DNA of 64,000 nt, from positions 1-64,000 of the forward strand of contig JAPDPQ010000005.1 of assembly GCA_034506395.1 (NCBI GenBank), given 5' to 3'. This DNA is from a candidate division KSB1 bacterium (GTDB lineage: Bacteria; Zhuqueibacterota; Zhuqueibacteria; Thermofontimicrobiales; Thermofontimicrobiaceae). Positions 55,452 through 64,000 of this stretch are shown here, piece after piece (the first letter of the stretch is position 1; the number at the start of each line of letters is the position of its first letter). A program made the position numbers and the translations under genes. The notes below the pieces were generated by a model. That model saw only the letters and a list, made by a program, of their open reading frames with translations. It made no database searches and had not been told where the DNA came from.

Positions 55452-55536
55452 TGGTGGGAAGGGGAGGATTCGAACCTCCGAAGGCAGAGCCGACAGATTT
55501 ACAGTCTGTTCCCTTTGACCGCTCGGGAACCTTCCC
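55452..55536 (-). tRNA. tRNA-Tyr (anticodon GUA)
   Basis: 85 nt including an encoded CCA (55452-55454). Acceptor GGGAAGG pairs with CCTTCCC; anticodon loop CTGTAAA with anticodon GTA; a long variable arm as expected for bacterial tRNA-Tyr. It is the only tRNA of the four with encoded CCA. Confidence 0.95.
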
Positions 55537-55709
55537 AGTTGATTTTAATTCCTCGTGCAGAGGAATTTTATTCTGAAAAACATTAATTCTGAGTGTAGAA
55601 ACAGTGATCGATCAAATTCCTAGTGCCTAAATCTCGTATCGTTTCAACAATAATTCGATTGCGATCTTCAATTAATAAACTAACAACCAGCAATGAATTG
55701 ATCACTCAG

Positions 55710-55782
55710 AGCCACCAGCAGGAATCGAACCCGCGACATCCTCATTACAAGTGAGGTGCTCTACCTACTGAGCTATGGTGGC
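55710..55782 (-). tRNA. tRNA-Thr (anticodon UGU)
   Basis: 73 nt. Acceptor GCCACCA pairs with TGGTGGC; anticodon loop CTTGTAA with anticodon TGT; T loop GTTCGATTC. It is first in the cluster (thrU position), about 47 bp after the predicted transcription start. Confidence 0.95.
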
Positions 55783-55835
55783 AATAAAATATTGTCATAC
55801 CCAAAATGGGCATAATTCCCGAAACTAAAATCCCT

Positions 55836-55863
55836 AATATAATATTTTATTCTTAAAAGTCAA
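55836..55863 (-). promoter_or_regulatory. Promoter of the tRNA-tuf-ribosomal protein block
   Basis: On the minus strand: -35 TTGACT (55858-55863), 16-bp spacer, -10 TATATT (55836-55841). An A/T-rich stretch upstream of the -35 (55864-55890, long A/T runs) looks like an UP element. The start would be near 55829. No other strong promoter was seen before rpsJ. The rest of the 319-bp gap to 56101 is AT-rich and without a gene; a weak plus-strand pair TTGATT-17-TAAATT near 55975-56005 could serve the next gene. Confidence 0.8.
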
Positions 55864-56101
55864 GATTTTTTTTTAAAATTTTTCTCTAGTTTTTTATGTG
55901 TGTTATAAGCAATCTTAACACAATGTGCACTCTCTTGTTATGTCAGCCTTGAACTCCGTCTAATAAATTGTTCTTGATTATCATATTTTAATTGATTAAA
56001 TTTATAAATAAATTGAATCGTTCAAAATTACGTAACATATAACAATTTTCATGTAAACAATGTTCCCCTTTCTACTATTTTTTAGTCCAAGGAGAACTCC
56101 C

Positions 56102-56851
56102 ATGCCTGAACCGATCGAAAAAGTCATCCAATTTCTCGTTTGTCCTCAAAATGATTTTATCGGTAAAATAGCAAAAGCGGCAAAACGACCAAATAAGTTG
56201 CATATCGGTTATAAGGGTGCATTGAAATTGAGAGGCGATGCTACCCGAGGAGAGCCAGATTTTTTCATTGAAACTGTAAAACGGTTTTTTGATGATGAGA
56301 TCGATGGCAATGAGAAAATTTACATCGTCATCGATGAAGACTGGCATCCATTTAGTTGTCCTGAGTTTAAAACGTTCGATAGCCATTGCGTAAAGGGATC
56401 AGAAGGGGCGAAACTCCCTGGTGAATTGGAACAATTTCGGCGTCATCCACGCACCCGCGTGATTCGCGCCAATTCAATTAATGTGGCTAGCGCTCCACAA
56501 TATGGGAAAATTATCAACGAAATCTGCGGGGACACAAGGCCCTCAAACATCCGCATCGGCGTATTCGGTGTATGGACGCATATTAAGGTTGAATATCTCC
56601 TGTTCAACCTTCATACTGTTCCCCCAAAATTCTATTTCAGCCAGATGGCAGTCTGCGAACCGCTCTGCGCTAGCCCCAATCGCGACTCCCATAATACGGC
56701 AATTAAGAAATTCAAAAACGACTTCAAGATCCAGGTTTTTGAAAATATTGATCAATATTGCGCGGAATGGTTAGGCCTGAATCCTGAAAAATTTGCGATC
56801 AAGCTGGATAGACATCAGGAACCAGATGACGAGAGTAAAACTGAACAGTGA
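56102..56851 (+). CDS. Nicotinamidase/isochorismatase-like protein with lost catalytic triad
   Basis: 249 residues from the ATG at 56102 (AAGGAG seven bases upstream; the frame extends 14 codons earlier without RBS). The order of motifs follows the cysteine hydrolase family: FLVCPQNDF (11-19) where the family has a catalytic Asp at the Cys14 position; DWHP (80-83) and DSHCVKGSEGAK (93-104), like the metal and substrate region of nicotinamidases; GVWTHIKV (156-163) where the catalytic Cys should be at Lys162. The usual Lys of the triad also seems replaced (VIRANS, Arg122). The fold is therefore probably kept while the chemistry is lost. It is followed after 81 bp by the pentapeptide/channel gene on the same strand. 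Fold assignment is from motif order only. Confidence 0.6.
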   Translation: MPEPIEKVIQFLVCPQNDFIGKIAKAAKRPNKLHIGYKGALKLRGDATRGEPDFFIETVKRFFDDEIDGNEKIYIVIDEDWHPFSCPEFKTFDSHCVKGSEGAKLPGELEQFRRHPRTRVIRANSINVASAPQYGKIINEICGDTRPSNIRIGVFGVWTHIKVEYLLFNLHTVPPKFYFSQMAVCEPLCASPNRDSHNTAIKKFKNDFKIQVFENIDQYCAEWLGLNPEKFAIKLDRHQEPDDESKTEQ

Positions 56852-56932
56852 TCTGCTTCAGTAAAAATTGAAACAGGTGTCGAATAACTCAACTGGCAAT
56901 TCTAGTTCTTCGCTAAATTGACGGAGAATATT

Positions 56933-58861
56933 ATGAGCCATACACTGTTAGATAGCCAAGATGCTAAAGCTATGCTGCTTCGAGGCGAGCCGTTGCAGCA
57001 TTTCATTATTCCATCATTAGATATTTCGAGACAAACTTTCGATCAAAACATTACTATCATCGATTGTATCATCGATCAATTCGATGCCAGCCATTGTATC
57101 TTCAGAGGTAAAGTTGACTGCACCAAGACTCAGTTTGGGAAACGAAGTGCTCAGCATTCGGAATCCAATCTCTCAAATGCAACCCCAGTTGGCGAAGATA
57201 TCAAATTTTGTCACAGTTTTTTTGATCAGGATGCTATTTTTGATTGTTGCGAATTTTATTTTCCAGCAGATTTCTCTCAAGTTAATTTTAGCCATGGAGC
57301 TCAATTCAACGGCACACAATTCCACCAAGAGGTAAACTTTTTTGCTGCAACTTTAGAAAACCTTCCATCTTTCGAAGCAGCGCGGTTTCATCAAGAAGCT
57401 AATTTTTCTAGTGTGCATTTCGGCCAGGAGGCAATTTTTCGATCGTCCACTTTCTTTGATCAGAGTGACTTCATAAATGCCCAATTTCAGAACGCTGAAT
57501 TCGAAAATGCAACATTTAGAAACCAAGCCAATTTTGAAAATGCCAATTTCAATGGCTGGGCGGATTTTTCTGAGGGAAATTTTGCTGGCGAAGCCAATTT
57601 CATTTATGCTAATTTTGAAAACGGGGCTGATTTCAGTAATGCTAAATTCGAACATACGGCTAAATTTGAAAAAGCCAATTTTAAAGAAGACTGCTATTTC
57701 AATGAAACTGAATTTCAAAGCTTGGCCGATTTTGACACCGCAGTCTTCCACAAAGGCGCTGATTTCAGAAGATGCCATTTCCTCGATCATGCAGAATTCC
57801 GAAGTGCCCAGATCAATGACGGATGTTTCGCTGATCTTCTTTGTGAAAAACCGATAAACCTGGCGAAGATTTCCGCCACTAAGATCGACTTTCAAGGCGC
57901 CCAGTTTAGAAATGATGTCACTTTTTCTGATAGCACAGTGCAACAATCTGCCAATTTCAGCGGTGCAAGATGTGAAAAATTGGTCTGTTTCGATCATGCC
58001 GCGCTCACAAAATCGTCTTTTACTCAGGTCCAATTCAGTGACCACTGCTCGTTTCAAGAGGCTAAATTTGCTGTCGATGCAAAATTCCACAACGCCACAT
58101 TCAACACCGCGGATTTTTCGAGGGCGGTCTTTCTTGGACCGGTCCACTTTGATGAAACCAAATTTGGTCATACGGTGCTTTTTCGTCATGCGAAATTTGA
58201 TCAAGGTGAAATCTGTTTCAAATGTGTGACCTTTTTGGAGCGGGCGGATTTCACTGGTGCCGAGTTCAATGACGTGATTTGCCTTCAGGATGTGATCGCA
58301 GAATCCATCGTAATAACATGGGAACAGGTCGCTGGCAAAATGGTCACGCATCGGCTGAAAAAATACGATGAGGCTACCAGGGTCTATGGACTCCTAAAAA
58401 ATATTTTTGAGCGACAAAATCGTTATGAAGATATGGATCAGGCTTATCGATTGTTCAAAAGGATGGAACGCAAGGCCAGGGCGAAGCGAGGCGGTCATAT
58501 ATGGGAACAGATCAAACGGTTTTTTAATTTTTTGATTCTCGATCTCGGTTCTGGCTATGGCACTCGTCCCATGAATATTGCAATCACCACATTGATCATT
58601 ATTCTCCTTTTTGGAGGTATCTACTATCTTGGAAGTGATCAAATTATGGTTGCAGGAAATCCGCTTTCGTTATCCAGTCCCATAGAACGACTGGTCTTCT
58701 GCCTTTATTTTAGTGCGGTTTCGTTTGTTACATTGGGCGCTGAGAATTTGTCTCCCAATTACTACTCTTGGCTCAAATATGTCGTAACGTTCCAGGCGTT
58801 TCTTGGGTTCTTTTTGATGACGTTGTTTGTGGCCACTTTCACGCGCAAAGTCATCCGATAA
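56933..58861 (+). CDS. Pentapeptide-repeat protein with C-terminal ion-channel-like membrane module
   Basis: 642 residues from the ATG at 56933 (GGAG six bases upstream; a TTG five codons earlier lies at the RBS). Residues about 40-455 contain dozens of pentapeptide-type repeats with central Phe (A-N-F-x-x, A-D-F-x-x, A-K-F-x-x), expected to form a right-handed quadrilateral beta-helix. A charged helical linker follows (about 465-540, RLKKYDEATRVYGLLKNIFERQNRYEDMDQAYRLF type; basic KRMERKARAKRGG). The end is TM1 (about 547-570), a pore-helix segment with VTLGAEN (about 599-605) where K+ channels have TVGYGD, and TM2 (about 615-635). Two-TM channels of the Ion_trans_2 type are the nearest known plan. 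No signal peptide, so the repeat helix should be cytoplasmic. Confidence 0.8.
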   Translation: MSHTLLDSQDAKAMLLRGEPLQHFIIPSLDISRQTFDQNITIIDCIIDQFDASHCIFRGKVDCTKTQFGKRSAQHSESNLSNATPVGEDIKFCHSFFDQDAIFDCCEFYFPADFSQVNFSHGAQFNGTQFHQEVNFFAATLENLPSFEAARFHQEANFSSVHFGQEAIFRSSTFFDQSDFINAQFQNAEFENATFRNQANFENANFNGWADFSEGNFAGEANFIYANFENGADFSNAKFEHTAKFEKANFKEDCYFNETEFQSLADFDTAVFHKGADFRRCHFLDHAEFRSAQINDGCFADLLCEKPINLAKISATKIDFQGAQFRNDVTFSDSTVQQSANFSGARCEKLVCFDHAALTKSSFTQVQFSDHCSFQEAKFAVDAKFHNATFNTADFSRAVFLGPVHFDETKFGHTVLFRHAKFDQGEICFKCVTFLERADFTGAEFNDVICLQDVIAESIVITWEQVAGKMVTHRLKKYDEATRVYGLLKNIFERQNRYEDMDQAYRLFKRMERKARAKRGGHIWEQIKRFFNFLILDLGSGYGTRPMNIAITTLIIILLFGGIYYLGSDQIMVAGNPLSLSSPIERLVFCLYFSAVSFVTLGAENLSPNYYSWLKYVVTFQAFLGFFLMTLFVATFTRKVIR

Positions 58862-58864
58862 CAA

Positions 58865-58897
58865 AATCGCCTCCTCAGTGGTACTGAAGAGGCGATT
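58865..58897. terminator. Hairpin between convergent channel gene and cysS
   Basis: AATCGCCTC pairs with GAGGCGATT around an inner stem (TCAG/ACTGA-type), starting four bases past the channel stop and 30 bp from the cysS stop. There is no proper T-run on either side, so it may be a weak bidirectional terminator or a 3'-end stabiliser. Confidence 0.55.
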
Positions 58898-58926
58898 GGC
58901 ATAAAATATCTTTATTAATTTTCAAC

Positions 58927-60357
58927 TCAAGATAGCCTTCTGCTCCAGATCGTTTTATCAGGTTGGTCTTTTAGTTCAATGCCGAGCTTGGCCAGCTCAT
59001 CACGGATGTGATCGGCCAATTTCCAGATTTTTTCAGCCCGCAATTTGTTTCTCACTTGAATCAATAATTCAATCAACTGATCCTCCTTCATCGAGATTTT
59101 CTTGGCCTCTCGAAATGAAAGGATCCCTAAAAAGCTATCGAACTCAATAAAGATATTCCTGATCTTTTTCAGCGCGAGAAGATCTGCTGGGTTGGGTGAA
59201 AAATTTGATAAGATCAGATTCGCTTCTCGAACCAGGTCGAAAAGCTTTGCCATAGCACCAGCGGTATTAAAATCGTCATCCATTTCATTGATGAAACCGG
59301 TTTTAATTTCATCAATGGCCTGAGCTAAGAACGCAGTTGTGGAGCTTTCATCAAGAACTTGATCAGCCAGCGCAGCATCGATCCGATCTAAAGTGGAAAC
59401 GATCCGATCCAGCGCATTTTGCGCCTCTCGGATCCGTTCTTCGCTGAAATTAATGGGACTCCGGTAATGTTTCAGCAAGAAGAACATCCGAATCACTGCT
59501 GGGTGATAGCGCTCGAGAATTTCGCGAGCAGTAAAAAAATTGCCCAGCGACTTGGACATCTTTTCTCCTTCGATATTGAGAAAGCCATTATGCATCCAAT
59601 ATTTCACCCATGGCTTACCAGTGGCCCCTTCACTCTGGGCAATTTCGTTTTCGTGATGAGGGAACACGAGATCTACGCCTCCAGCATGGATATCGAATGA
59701 TTCTCCAAGATATTTGGTGGACATAACGGAACATTCGATATGCCAGCCAGGACGGCCCTTTCCCCAGGGACTCTCCCAATACGGCTCTCCTGGCTTAGCC
59801 GCCTTCCACAATGCGAAATCCAATGGATTTTTCTTGCGCGGATCCACCTCGATTCGCGCGCCAGATTCTAATTCTTCGATCTTTTTGCCCGATAGTTTTC
59901 CATAGCCAGCAAATTTTTCAACCGAATAATAGACATCTCCATTGACCTGGTACGCCATGCCGTTTTGGATCAATTTTTCTATCAGGGCAATGATGTCTGG
60001 AATATGCTCTGTCGCTCGCGGATAGGCGTCGGCTGGTTGGATGCCCAATCGCCTCGCGTCCTCAAAAAAGGCAGCCGCATATTTTTCTGCCACCTCCATG
60101 GCTGATATTTTTTCTTCATTCGCTCGTTTGATGATTTTGTCGTCAATGTCAGTCAAATTGGTGACAAAGGTCACCTCGAATCCTCGAAACTTCAAATAGC
60201 GCCGAAATACATCAAACAGGATGAACGGCCGCGCATTGCCGATATGAAAATAATCGTATACGGTCGGACCGCACATGTACATGCGCACTTTGCCGGGCTC
60301 AAGTGGCTCAAGCAGTTCTTTCTGTCGGGAGAGCGTATTATAAATTTTTATCGCCAT
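58927..60357 (-). CDS. cysS: Cysteine--tRNA ligase
   Basis: 476 residues. Class I motifs: the HIGH-type HIGNARP (37-43) and KMSKS (266-270). Zinc-site residues: CGPTVYD (29 on), the ECSVM block (His/Cys near 208-212) and HHENE (about 233-237). A DALR-like anticodon domain follows. It charges tRNA-Cys. Length is normal (E. coli 461). It lies downstream of glnS on the same strand with a 315-bp gap in which no gene or terminator is evident. Confidence 0.97.
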   Translation of the reverse strand: MAIKIYNTLSRQKELLEPLEPGKVRMYMCGPTVYDYFHIGNARPFILFDVFRRYLKFRGFEVTFVTNLTDIDDKIIKRANEEKISAMEVAEKYAAAFFEDARRLGIQPADAYPRATEHIPDIIALIEKLIQNGMAYQVNGDVYYSVEKFAGYGKLSGKKIEELESGARIEVDPRKKNPLDFALWKAAKPGEPYWESPWGKGRPGWHIECSVMSTKYLGESFDIHAGGVDLVFPHHENEIAQSEGATGKPWVKYWMHNGFLNIEGEKMSKSLGNFFTAREILERYHPAVIRMFFLLKHYRSPINFSEERIREAQNALDRIVSTLDRIDAALADQVLDESSTTAFLAQAIDEIKTGFINEMDDDFNTAGAMAKLFDLVREANLILSNFSPNPADLLALKKIRNIFIEFDSFLGILSFREAKKISMKEDQLIELLIQVRNKLRAEKIWKLADHIRDELAKLGIELKDQPDKTIWSRRLS

Positions 60358-60672
60358 AGTTAATCCAAGAATTTTTGGGTCATGTGTTTGGTCATTTTAC
60401 CTGATTCGTCGAATTGCCCCGCTCATCCAGTTGATCTTGAAACTAAAACAGCTTTCTTTCGAATCGGTGTAATTTAAAAGCGTGGTCTCTTTGGCTGCTA
60501 TTTCAGTTAACGATGATATTTTTTAACACGCTTGTCTGAATCAAGGTTCTAATCGCATCAAGATGATGCTTTCGCAAACCGTTTTCTCGCGTTTGGGAGT
60601 CCATCAAACAAGATTCAGCATTCTCTTGCAACCTATGGAAAATTTCACCATCGATGGATATTTAACAGCGCA
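60358..60672. other. Gap of 315 bp between cysS and glnS, nothing recognised
   Basis: No ORF with coding character, no tRNA, no clear hairpin and no convincing -35/-10 pair were found. A cysS promoter is expected here but could not be placed. Confidence 0.4.
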
Positions 60673-62373
60673 CTACATCGTCTGCTGGTTTTTAGCAATT
60701 TTCGCCCAGGTATCGCGCAGCGTAACGGTTCGATTAAATACCAATTTGTCATTGGTCGAATCTGGATCGACGCAGAAATAGCCGAGCCGCTCGAATTGGA
60801 ACCGTTCCCCTGGTTTAGCGCTCGCCAAGCTTGGTTCTAAGTAGCAAGAGGTGAGACGCTCAAGCGATCTTGGGTTCAAATTGGCAGTGAAATCCTGACC
60901 ATCTTCGACCTCCTCGGGATCCTCCTTGATGAAGAGATGATCGTACAGGCGAACCTCGGCTGGAATCGCATGTTTCGCAGAAACCCAATGGAGCGTAGCT
61001 TTCACCTTGCGCTGATCTGGAGTCCAACCGCCACGGCTTTCTGGGTCATAGCTACAATGCAATTCGACGATCTCCCCAGTCTGGGGATGCTTCACGACGT
61101 CGGTGCATTTGATATAATAAGCATAGCGCAAGCGTACCTCTCGCCCTGGGGAAAGTCGGAAAAATTGTTTGGGCGGATTTTCCATAAAATCGTCTTGCTC
61201 GATATAGAGCACTTTCGAAAACGGCACCTTCCTCATTCCCATATCTGGGTCTTCGGGATTGTTCATAGCATCGAGCAATTCGACTTTGTCCTCTGGATAG
61301 TTGTCAATAATCACTTTAAGCGGACGCAAAACAGCCATAACGCGGGGTGCGCGCTTGTTCAAATCTTCGCGCAGACAATGCTCCAGCAAATTGATGTCCA
61401 CCACACTATTGGCTTTAGCGACGCCGATCCGCTCGGCAAAATCGCGGATCGCTTCTGGTGTATAACCGCGTCGCCGTAATCCAGAAATTGTAGGCATACG
61501 CGGATCGTCCCATCCTGAAACATGGCCTTCTTGGACCAATCGAAGCAGTTTCCGCTTGCTCATCACGGTATAGTTGAGATTGAGCCGGGCAAATTCGATC
61601 TGCTGAGGACGATAAATGCCCAATTCGATCAGAAACCAATCGTACAAAGGACGATGATCCTCGAACTCCAGCGTGCAAATGGAATGCGTGATCCCTTCGA
61701 TGGAATCTTCGATGCCATGAGCCCAGTCATACGTCGGATAGATACACCATTTGTCGCCGGTGCGATGATGTGAAGCATGAATGATGCGATACATTACTGG
61801 GTCGCGCATATTGAGATTTGGGGAAGCCATATCGATTTTCGCTCGAAGGGTGCGGGAACCGTCTGGGAACTCCCCTGCGCGCATCCGTTGGAACAGATCG
61901 AGATTCTCCTCGACAGAGCGATTGCGATAGGGACTCTCGATTCCTGGCTGGGTTAAAGTGCCTCGATATTCACGGATCTGGTCCGGGGTCAAATCACAGA
62001 CATAGGCCTTGCCTTTCTTGATCAATTGAATGGCATACTCGTACATCTGTTCGAAGTAATCGGATGCGTAATATAACCGATCCTGCCAATCGAACCCCAG
62101 CCAGCGCACATCTCGAATGATGGCTTCGATATATTCGACATCCTCCTTGCTGGGATTGGTATCATCGAAGCGCAAATTGCATAACCCCCCAAATTTTTCT
62201 GCCAAGCCAAAATTCAAACAAATCGATTTTGCGTGTCCAATATGAAGATACCCGTTCGGCTCTGGGGGAAAACGCGTGTGCACTCGTCCGCCGTATTTAT
62301 TGGTCTCTAAGTCTTGTTGAATAATTTGTTCAATGAAATTCGTCACAGTTGGTCTTTTTTTCGGTTCGGTCAT
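60673..62373 (-). CDS. glnS: Glutamine--tRNA ligase
   Basis: 566 residues. [15 protein letters not shown] (37-51) holds the HIGH motif; VMSKRKL (about 269-275) is the KMSKS motif. The two beta-barrel anticodon-binding domains follow ([35 protein letters not shown]). E. coli GlnRS has 554 residues. It charges tRNA-Gln directly, so this lineage need not rely on the Glu-tRNA-Gln amidotransferase for glutamine. Between gltX and cysS, same strand. Confidence 0.97.
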   Translation of the reverse strand: MTEPKKRPTVTNFIEQIIQQDLETNKYGGRVHTRFPPEPNGYLHIGHAKSICLNFGLAEKFGGLCNLRFDDTNPSKEDVEYIEAIIRDVRWLGFDWQDRLYYASDYFEQMYEYAIQLIKKGKAYVCDLTPDQIREYRGTLTQPGIESPYRNRSVEENLDLFQRMRAGEFPDGSRTLRAKIDMASPNLNMRDPVMYRIIHASHHRTGDKWCIYPTYDWAHGIEDSIEGITHSICTLEFEDHRPLYDWFLIELGIYRPQQIEFARLNLNYTVMSKRKLLRLVQEGHVSGWDDPRMPTISGLRRRGYTPEAIRDFAERIGVAKANSVVDINLLEHCLREDLNKRAPRVMAVLRPLKVIIDNYPEDKVELLDAMNNPEDPDMGMRKVPFSKVLYIEQDDFMENPPKQFFRLSPGREVRLRYAYYIKCTDVVKHPQTGEIVELHCSYDPESRGGWTPDQRKVKATLHWVSAKHAIPAEVRLYDHLFIKEDPEEVEDGQDFTANLNPRSLERLTSCYLEPSLASAKPGERFQFERLGYFCVDPDSTNDKLVFNRTVTLRDTWAKIAKNQQTM

Positions 62374-62524
62374 AGCATGACATCCTTCTTACATTTTAGG
62401 TGAAACCGGGTAGTTTACAGTTTAATCATCTATATTCATCTCAGGGTAACTCATGGAACATAAGAGATGAGACGATTTGAGCATTGATGATGTCAGAGGA
62501 TTTTGATCGCCGCTGAGCGAGAAA

Positions 62525-63958
62525 TCAATTCGCGAGGGCATTTTTAATAAATCGGAGACATTTTTCCTTGCCAAGGATCTCGGCAATATGCGGCAATTCT
62601 GGCCCATGCATTTTGCCGGTCAATGCAATGCGAATCGGGACCCAGAGGTCTCTTCCCATAATGCCCGTCTCATTTTGAACCGTCTTCATCATTTTGCGAA
62701 AGATATTGGCATCCAATTCCTCAATGGTATCCAATTCCCGCAGGAACGACCAAAAAATCTTTCTGGCACTGTCCTTTCGAATTACCGCCCGCGCCTCTGA
62801 GTCATCGATCACCACAGCATTTTGATAGAATATCGCTGCCTGCTGAATCACTTGCTCCATATAATCCAAGTAATTTTGCAGTACCGCCATCATTTTTTTG
62901 GTCGACTCAAAATCGCCAATCGGATATTTCGCCCGTTTTAGGAAAGGAATCGCCAGTTCGGTCAGTCGGTCGAGGTCGAGCTGCCGAATGTAATATCCAT
63001 TCATCCAGTTCAACTTTTCGATATTAAATACCGCCGCAGCTTTGGAGATGCGCTTAAAATCGAACTCGTCGATCAATTGCTGGATCGAGAGAATTTCCTC
63101 GCCAGAAACGGATGACCAGCTTAACAAGCTCAGGAAATTGATGATGACCTCTGGCAAATAGCCTTTGCTGCGATAATAATCGATCGAGGTCGCACCATGG
63201 CGTTTCGAAAGGCGCGTTTTGTCTGGACCGAGGATCATCGGAATGTGCGCCAGCTTCGGAACGGTAAATCCCAGCGCATCATAAATGACAAGCTGTTTGG
63301 GCGTATTCGAGACATGATCATCGCCGCGAATAATATGAGTTATTTCCATCAAGCCATCGTCAACCACAGCAGCAAAGTTGTAAGTTGGAATCCCCTCACT
63401 GCGCATAATCACGAAATCGCCGATGTTGCTGCCATCGAACGATAAATGTCCTTTGATCAGATCATCGAACTCGATGGGTCCAGGAGGAACAATAAATCGA
63501 ATGGCTGGTTTTCGGCCTTCGGCCAGATAGGCACGACGTTGCTCTTCGGTCAGATGCAGGCATTTTTGGTTGTATTTGATGGTCTCGCCTCGGGCCAAAC
63601 TTTCTTTTCGCATCTCCTCAAGTTCTTCGGGAGTGCAAAAACAGTAATAGGCCTTGCCTGCGGCGATCAGCTTCTGAGCGTATTCCTGATAGATTGGCAG
63701 ACGCTGCGATTGTCGATAATAGTGATGCGGACCTCCGACCTCTGGCCCTTCATCCCAGTGCAATCCAAGCCAACGTAAATCCTCGCAAATCTGCTGGGTA
63801 TATTTATCGGCCGATCGTTCCAGATCGGTATCTTCAATCCTCAAAATGAATTTGCCATGCGTATTTTTAGCGAATAACCAGTTGAGAATGGCAGTTCGAA
63901 CATTGCCAATATGAAGATGTCCTGTCGGACTTGGTGCAAATCTCACTCTTGTTTCCAT
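62525..63958 (-). CDS. gltX: Glutamate--tRNA ligase
   Basis: 477 residues. FAPSPTGHLHIGNVRTAI (7-24) includes the HIGH motif; LSKRHGA (about 251-257) is the KMSKS motif. A CFC pair (about 108-110) with a later CLH (about 133-135) matches the CxC...CxH zinc site of E. coli GluRS. A helical anticodon domain ends the protein. With glnS also present, this is likely the discriminating form that charges only tRNA-Glu (inference). It is 151 bp upstream of glnS. Confidence 0.97.
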   Translation of the reverse strand: METRVRFAPSPTGHLHIGNVRTAILNWLFAKNTHGKFILRIEDTDLERSADKYTQQICEDLRWLGLHWDEGPEVGGPHHYYRQSQRLPIYQEYAQKLIAAGKAYYCFCTPEELEEMRKESLARGETIKYNQKCLHLTEEQRRAYLAEGRKPAIRFIVPPGPIEFDDLIKGHLSFDGSNIGDFVIMRSEGIPTYNFAAVVDDGLMEITHIIRGDDHVSNTPKQLVIYDALGFTVPKLAHIPMILGPDKTRLSKRHGATSIDYYRSKGYLPEVIINFLSLLSWSSVSGEEILSIQQLIDEFDFKRISKAAAVFNIEKLNWMNGYYIRQLDLDRLTELAIPFLKRAKYPIGDFESTKKMMAVLQNYLDYMEQVIQQAAIFYQNAVVIDDSEARAVIRKDSARKIFWSFLRELDTIEELDANIFRKMMKTVQNETGIMGRDLWVPIRIALTGKMHGPELPHIAEILGKEKCLRFIKNALAN

Positions 63959-64000
63959 ACAACAATCGGTTTCTGTTCTGGATTCTAATTTTTCAGGATT

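Noticed and set aside
57353-58351. 332-codon open frame antisense to the pentapeptide-repeat gene
   Set aside because: It mirrors the periodic codons of the sense repeats and lacks an RBS; the sense protein has clear repeat and membrane domains.
56102-58861. Known toxin-antitoxin or CBASS-type operon
   Set aside because: No nucleotidyltransferase, toxin or antitoxin family is recognised; only the channel-plus-sensor logic is similar, which is inference.

Overview
The window looks like a chromosomal contig from an uncultured or little-studied bacterium of the Fibrobacterota-Chlorobiota-Bacteroidota (FCB) side of the tree, of the KSB1/Calditrichota/Ignavibacteria kind. The evidence is several secreted proteins ending in an 'NYPNPFN' type A type IX secretion (T9SS) sorting domain, PorV/PorQ-like outer-membrane proteins, large TonB-dependent receptors with an N-terminal carboxypeptidase-regulatory-like domain, and strong -10 elements reading TATATT. 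The placement is inference; no rRNA is present to test it.

Layout. (1) 1-11,042, all minus strand: secreted proteins (metallophosphoesterase/beta-propeller fusion, amidase with T9SS tail, PD40 propeller, deacetylase-like/golvesin protein, propeller with T9SS tail). Between them lie arrays of imperfect palindromic intergenic repeats (1.84-2.35 kb, 6.07-6.77 kb). (2) 11,346-33,327, all minus: three tandem, diverged copies of one cassette, read as TonB-dependent receptor -> ~700-aa secreted protein -> PorV-like protein -> IPT/TIG beta-propeller lipoprotein. Copy A lacks the PorV gene and copy C lacks the lipoprotein. Copies B and C each have a near-consensus promoter. (3) 33,882-37,266, plus strand: fur - feoB - DtxR/FeoA fusion, with a Fur box at the predicted fur start site. 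(4) 37,672-55,863, minus: one long translation block. It runs from a promoter at 55.84 kb through tRNA-Thr(UGU), tRNA-Tyr(GUA), tRNA-Gly(UCC), tRNA-Thr(GGU), tuf, then the S10, spc and alpha ribosomal clusters to rplQ and an intrinsic terminator. (5) 56,102-58,861, plus: a two-gene unit with a nicotinamidase-like protein that has lost its catalytic triad and a pentapeptide-repeat protein ending in an ion-channel-like module. (6) 58,927-63,958, minus: cysS, glnS and gltX, three class I aminoacyl-tRNA synthetases.

How it works together. The triplicated cassettes suggest cell-surface uptake or assembly machines in which each receptor is made with its own secreted partner and, in two cases, its own PorV-like protein, which in T9SS biology carries cargo at the outer membrane. 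Iron regulation and ferrous iron uptake lie next door, transcribed divergently. The translation block is conventional in gene order, but tuf has a strikingly G-ending codon usage and at least six ribosomal-protein genes use TTG or GTG starts. The most novel candidates are the triplicated cassette and the pseudo-hydrolase/pentapeptide-channel pair.
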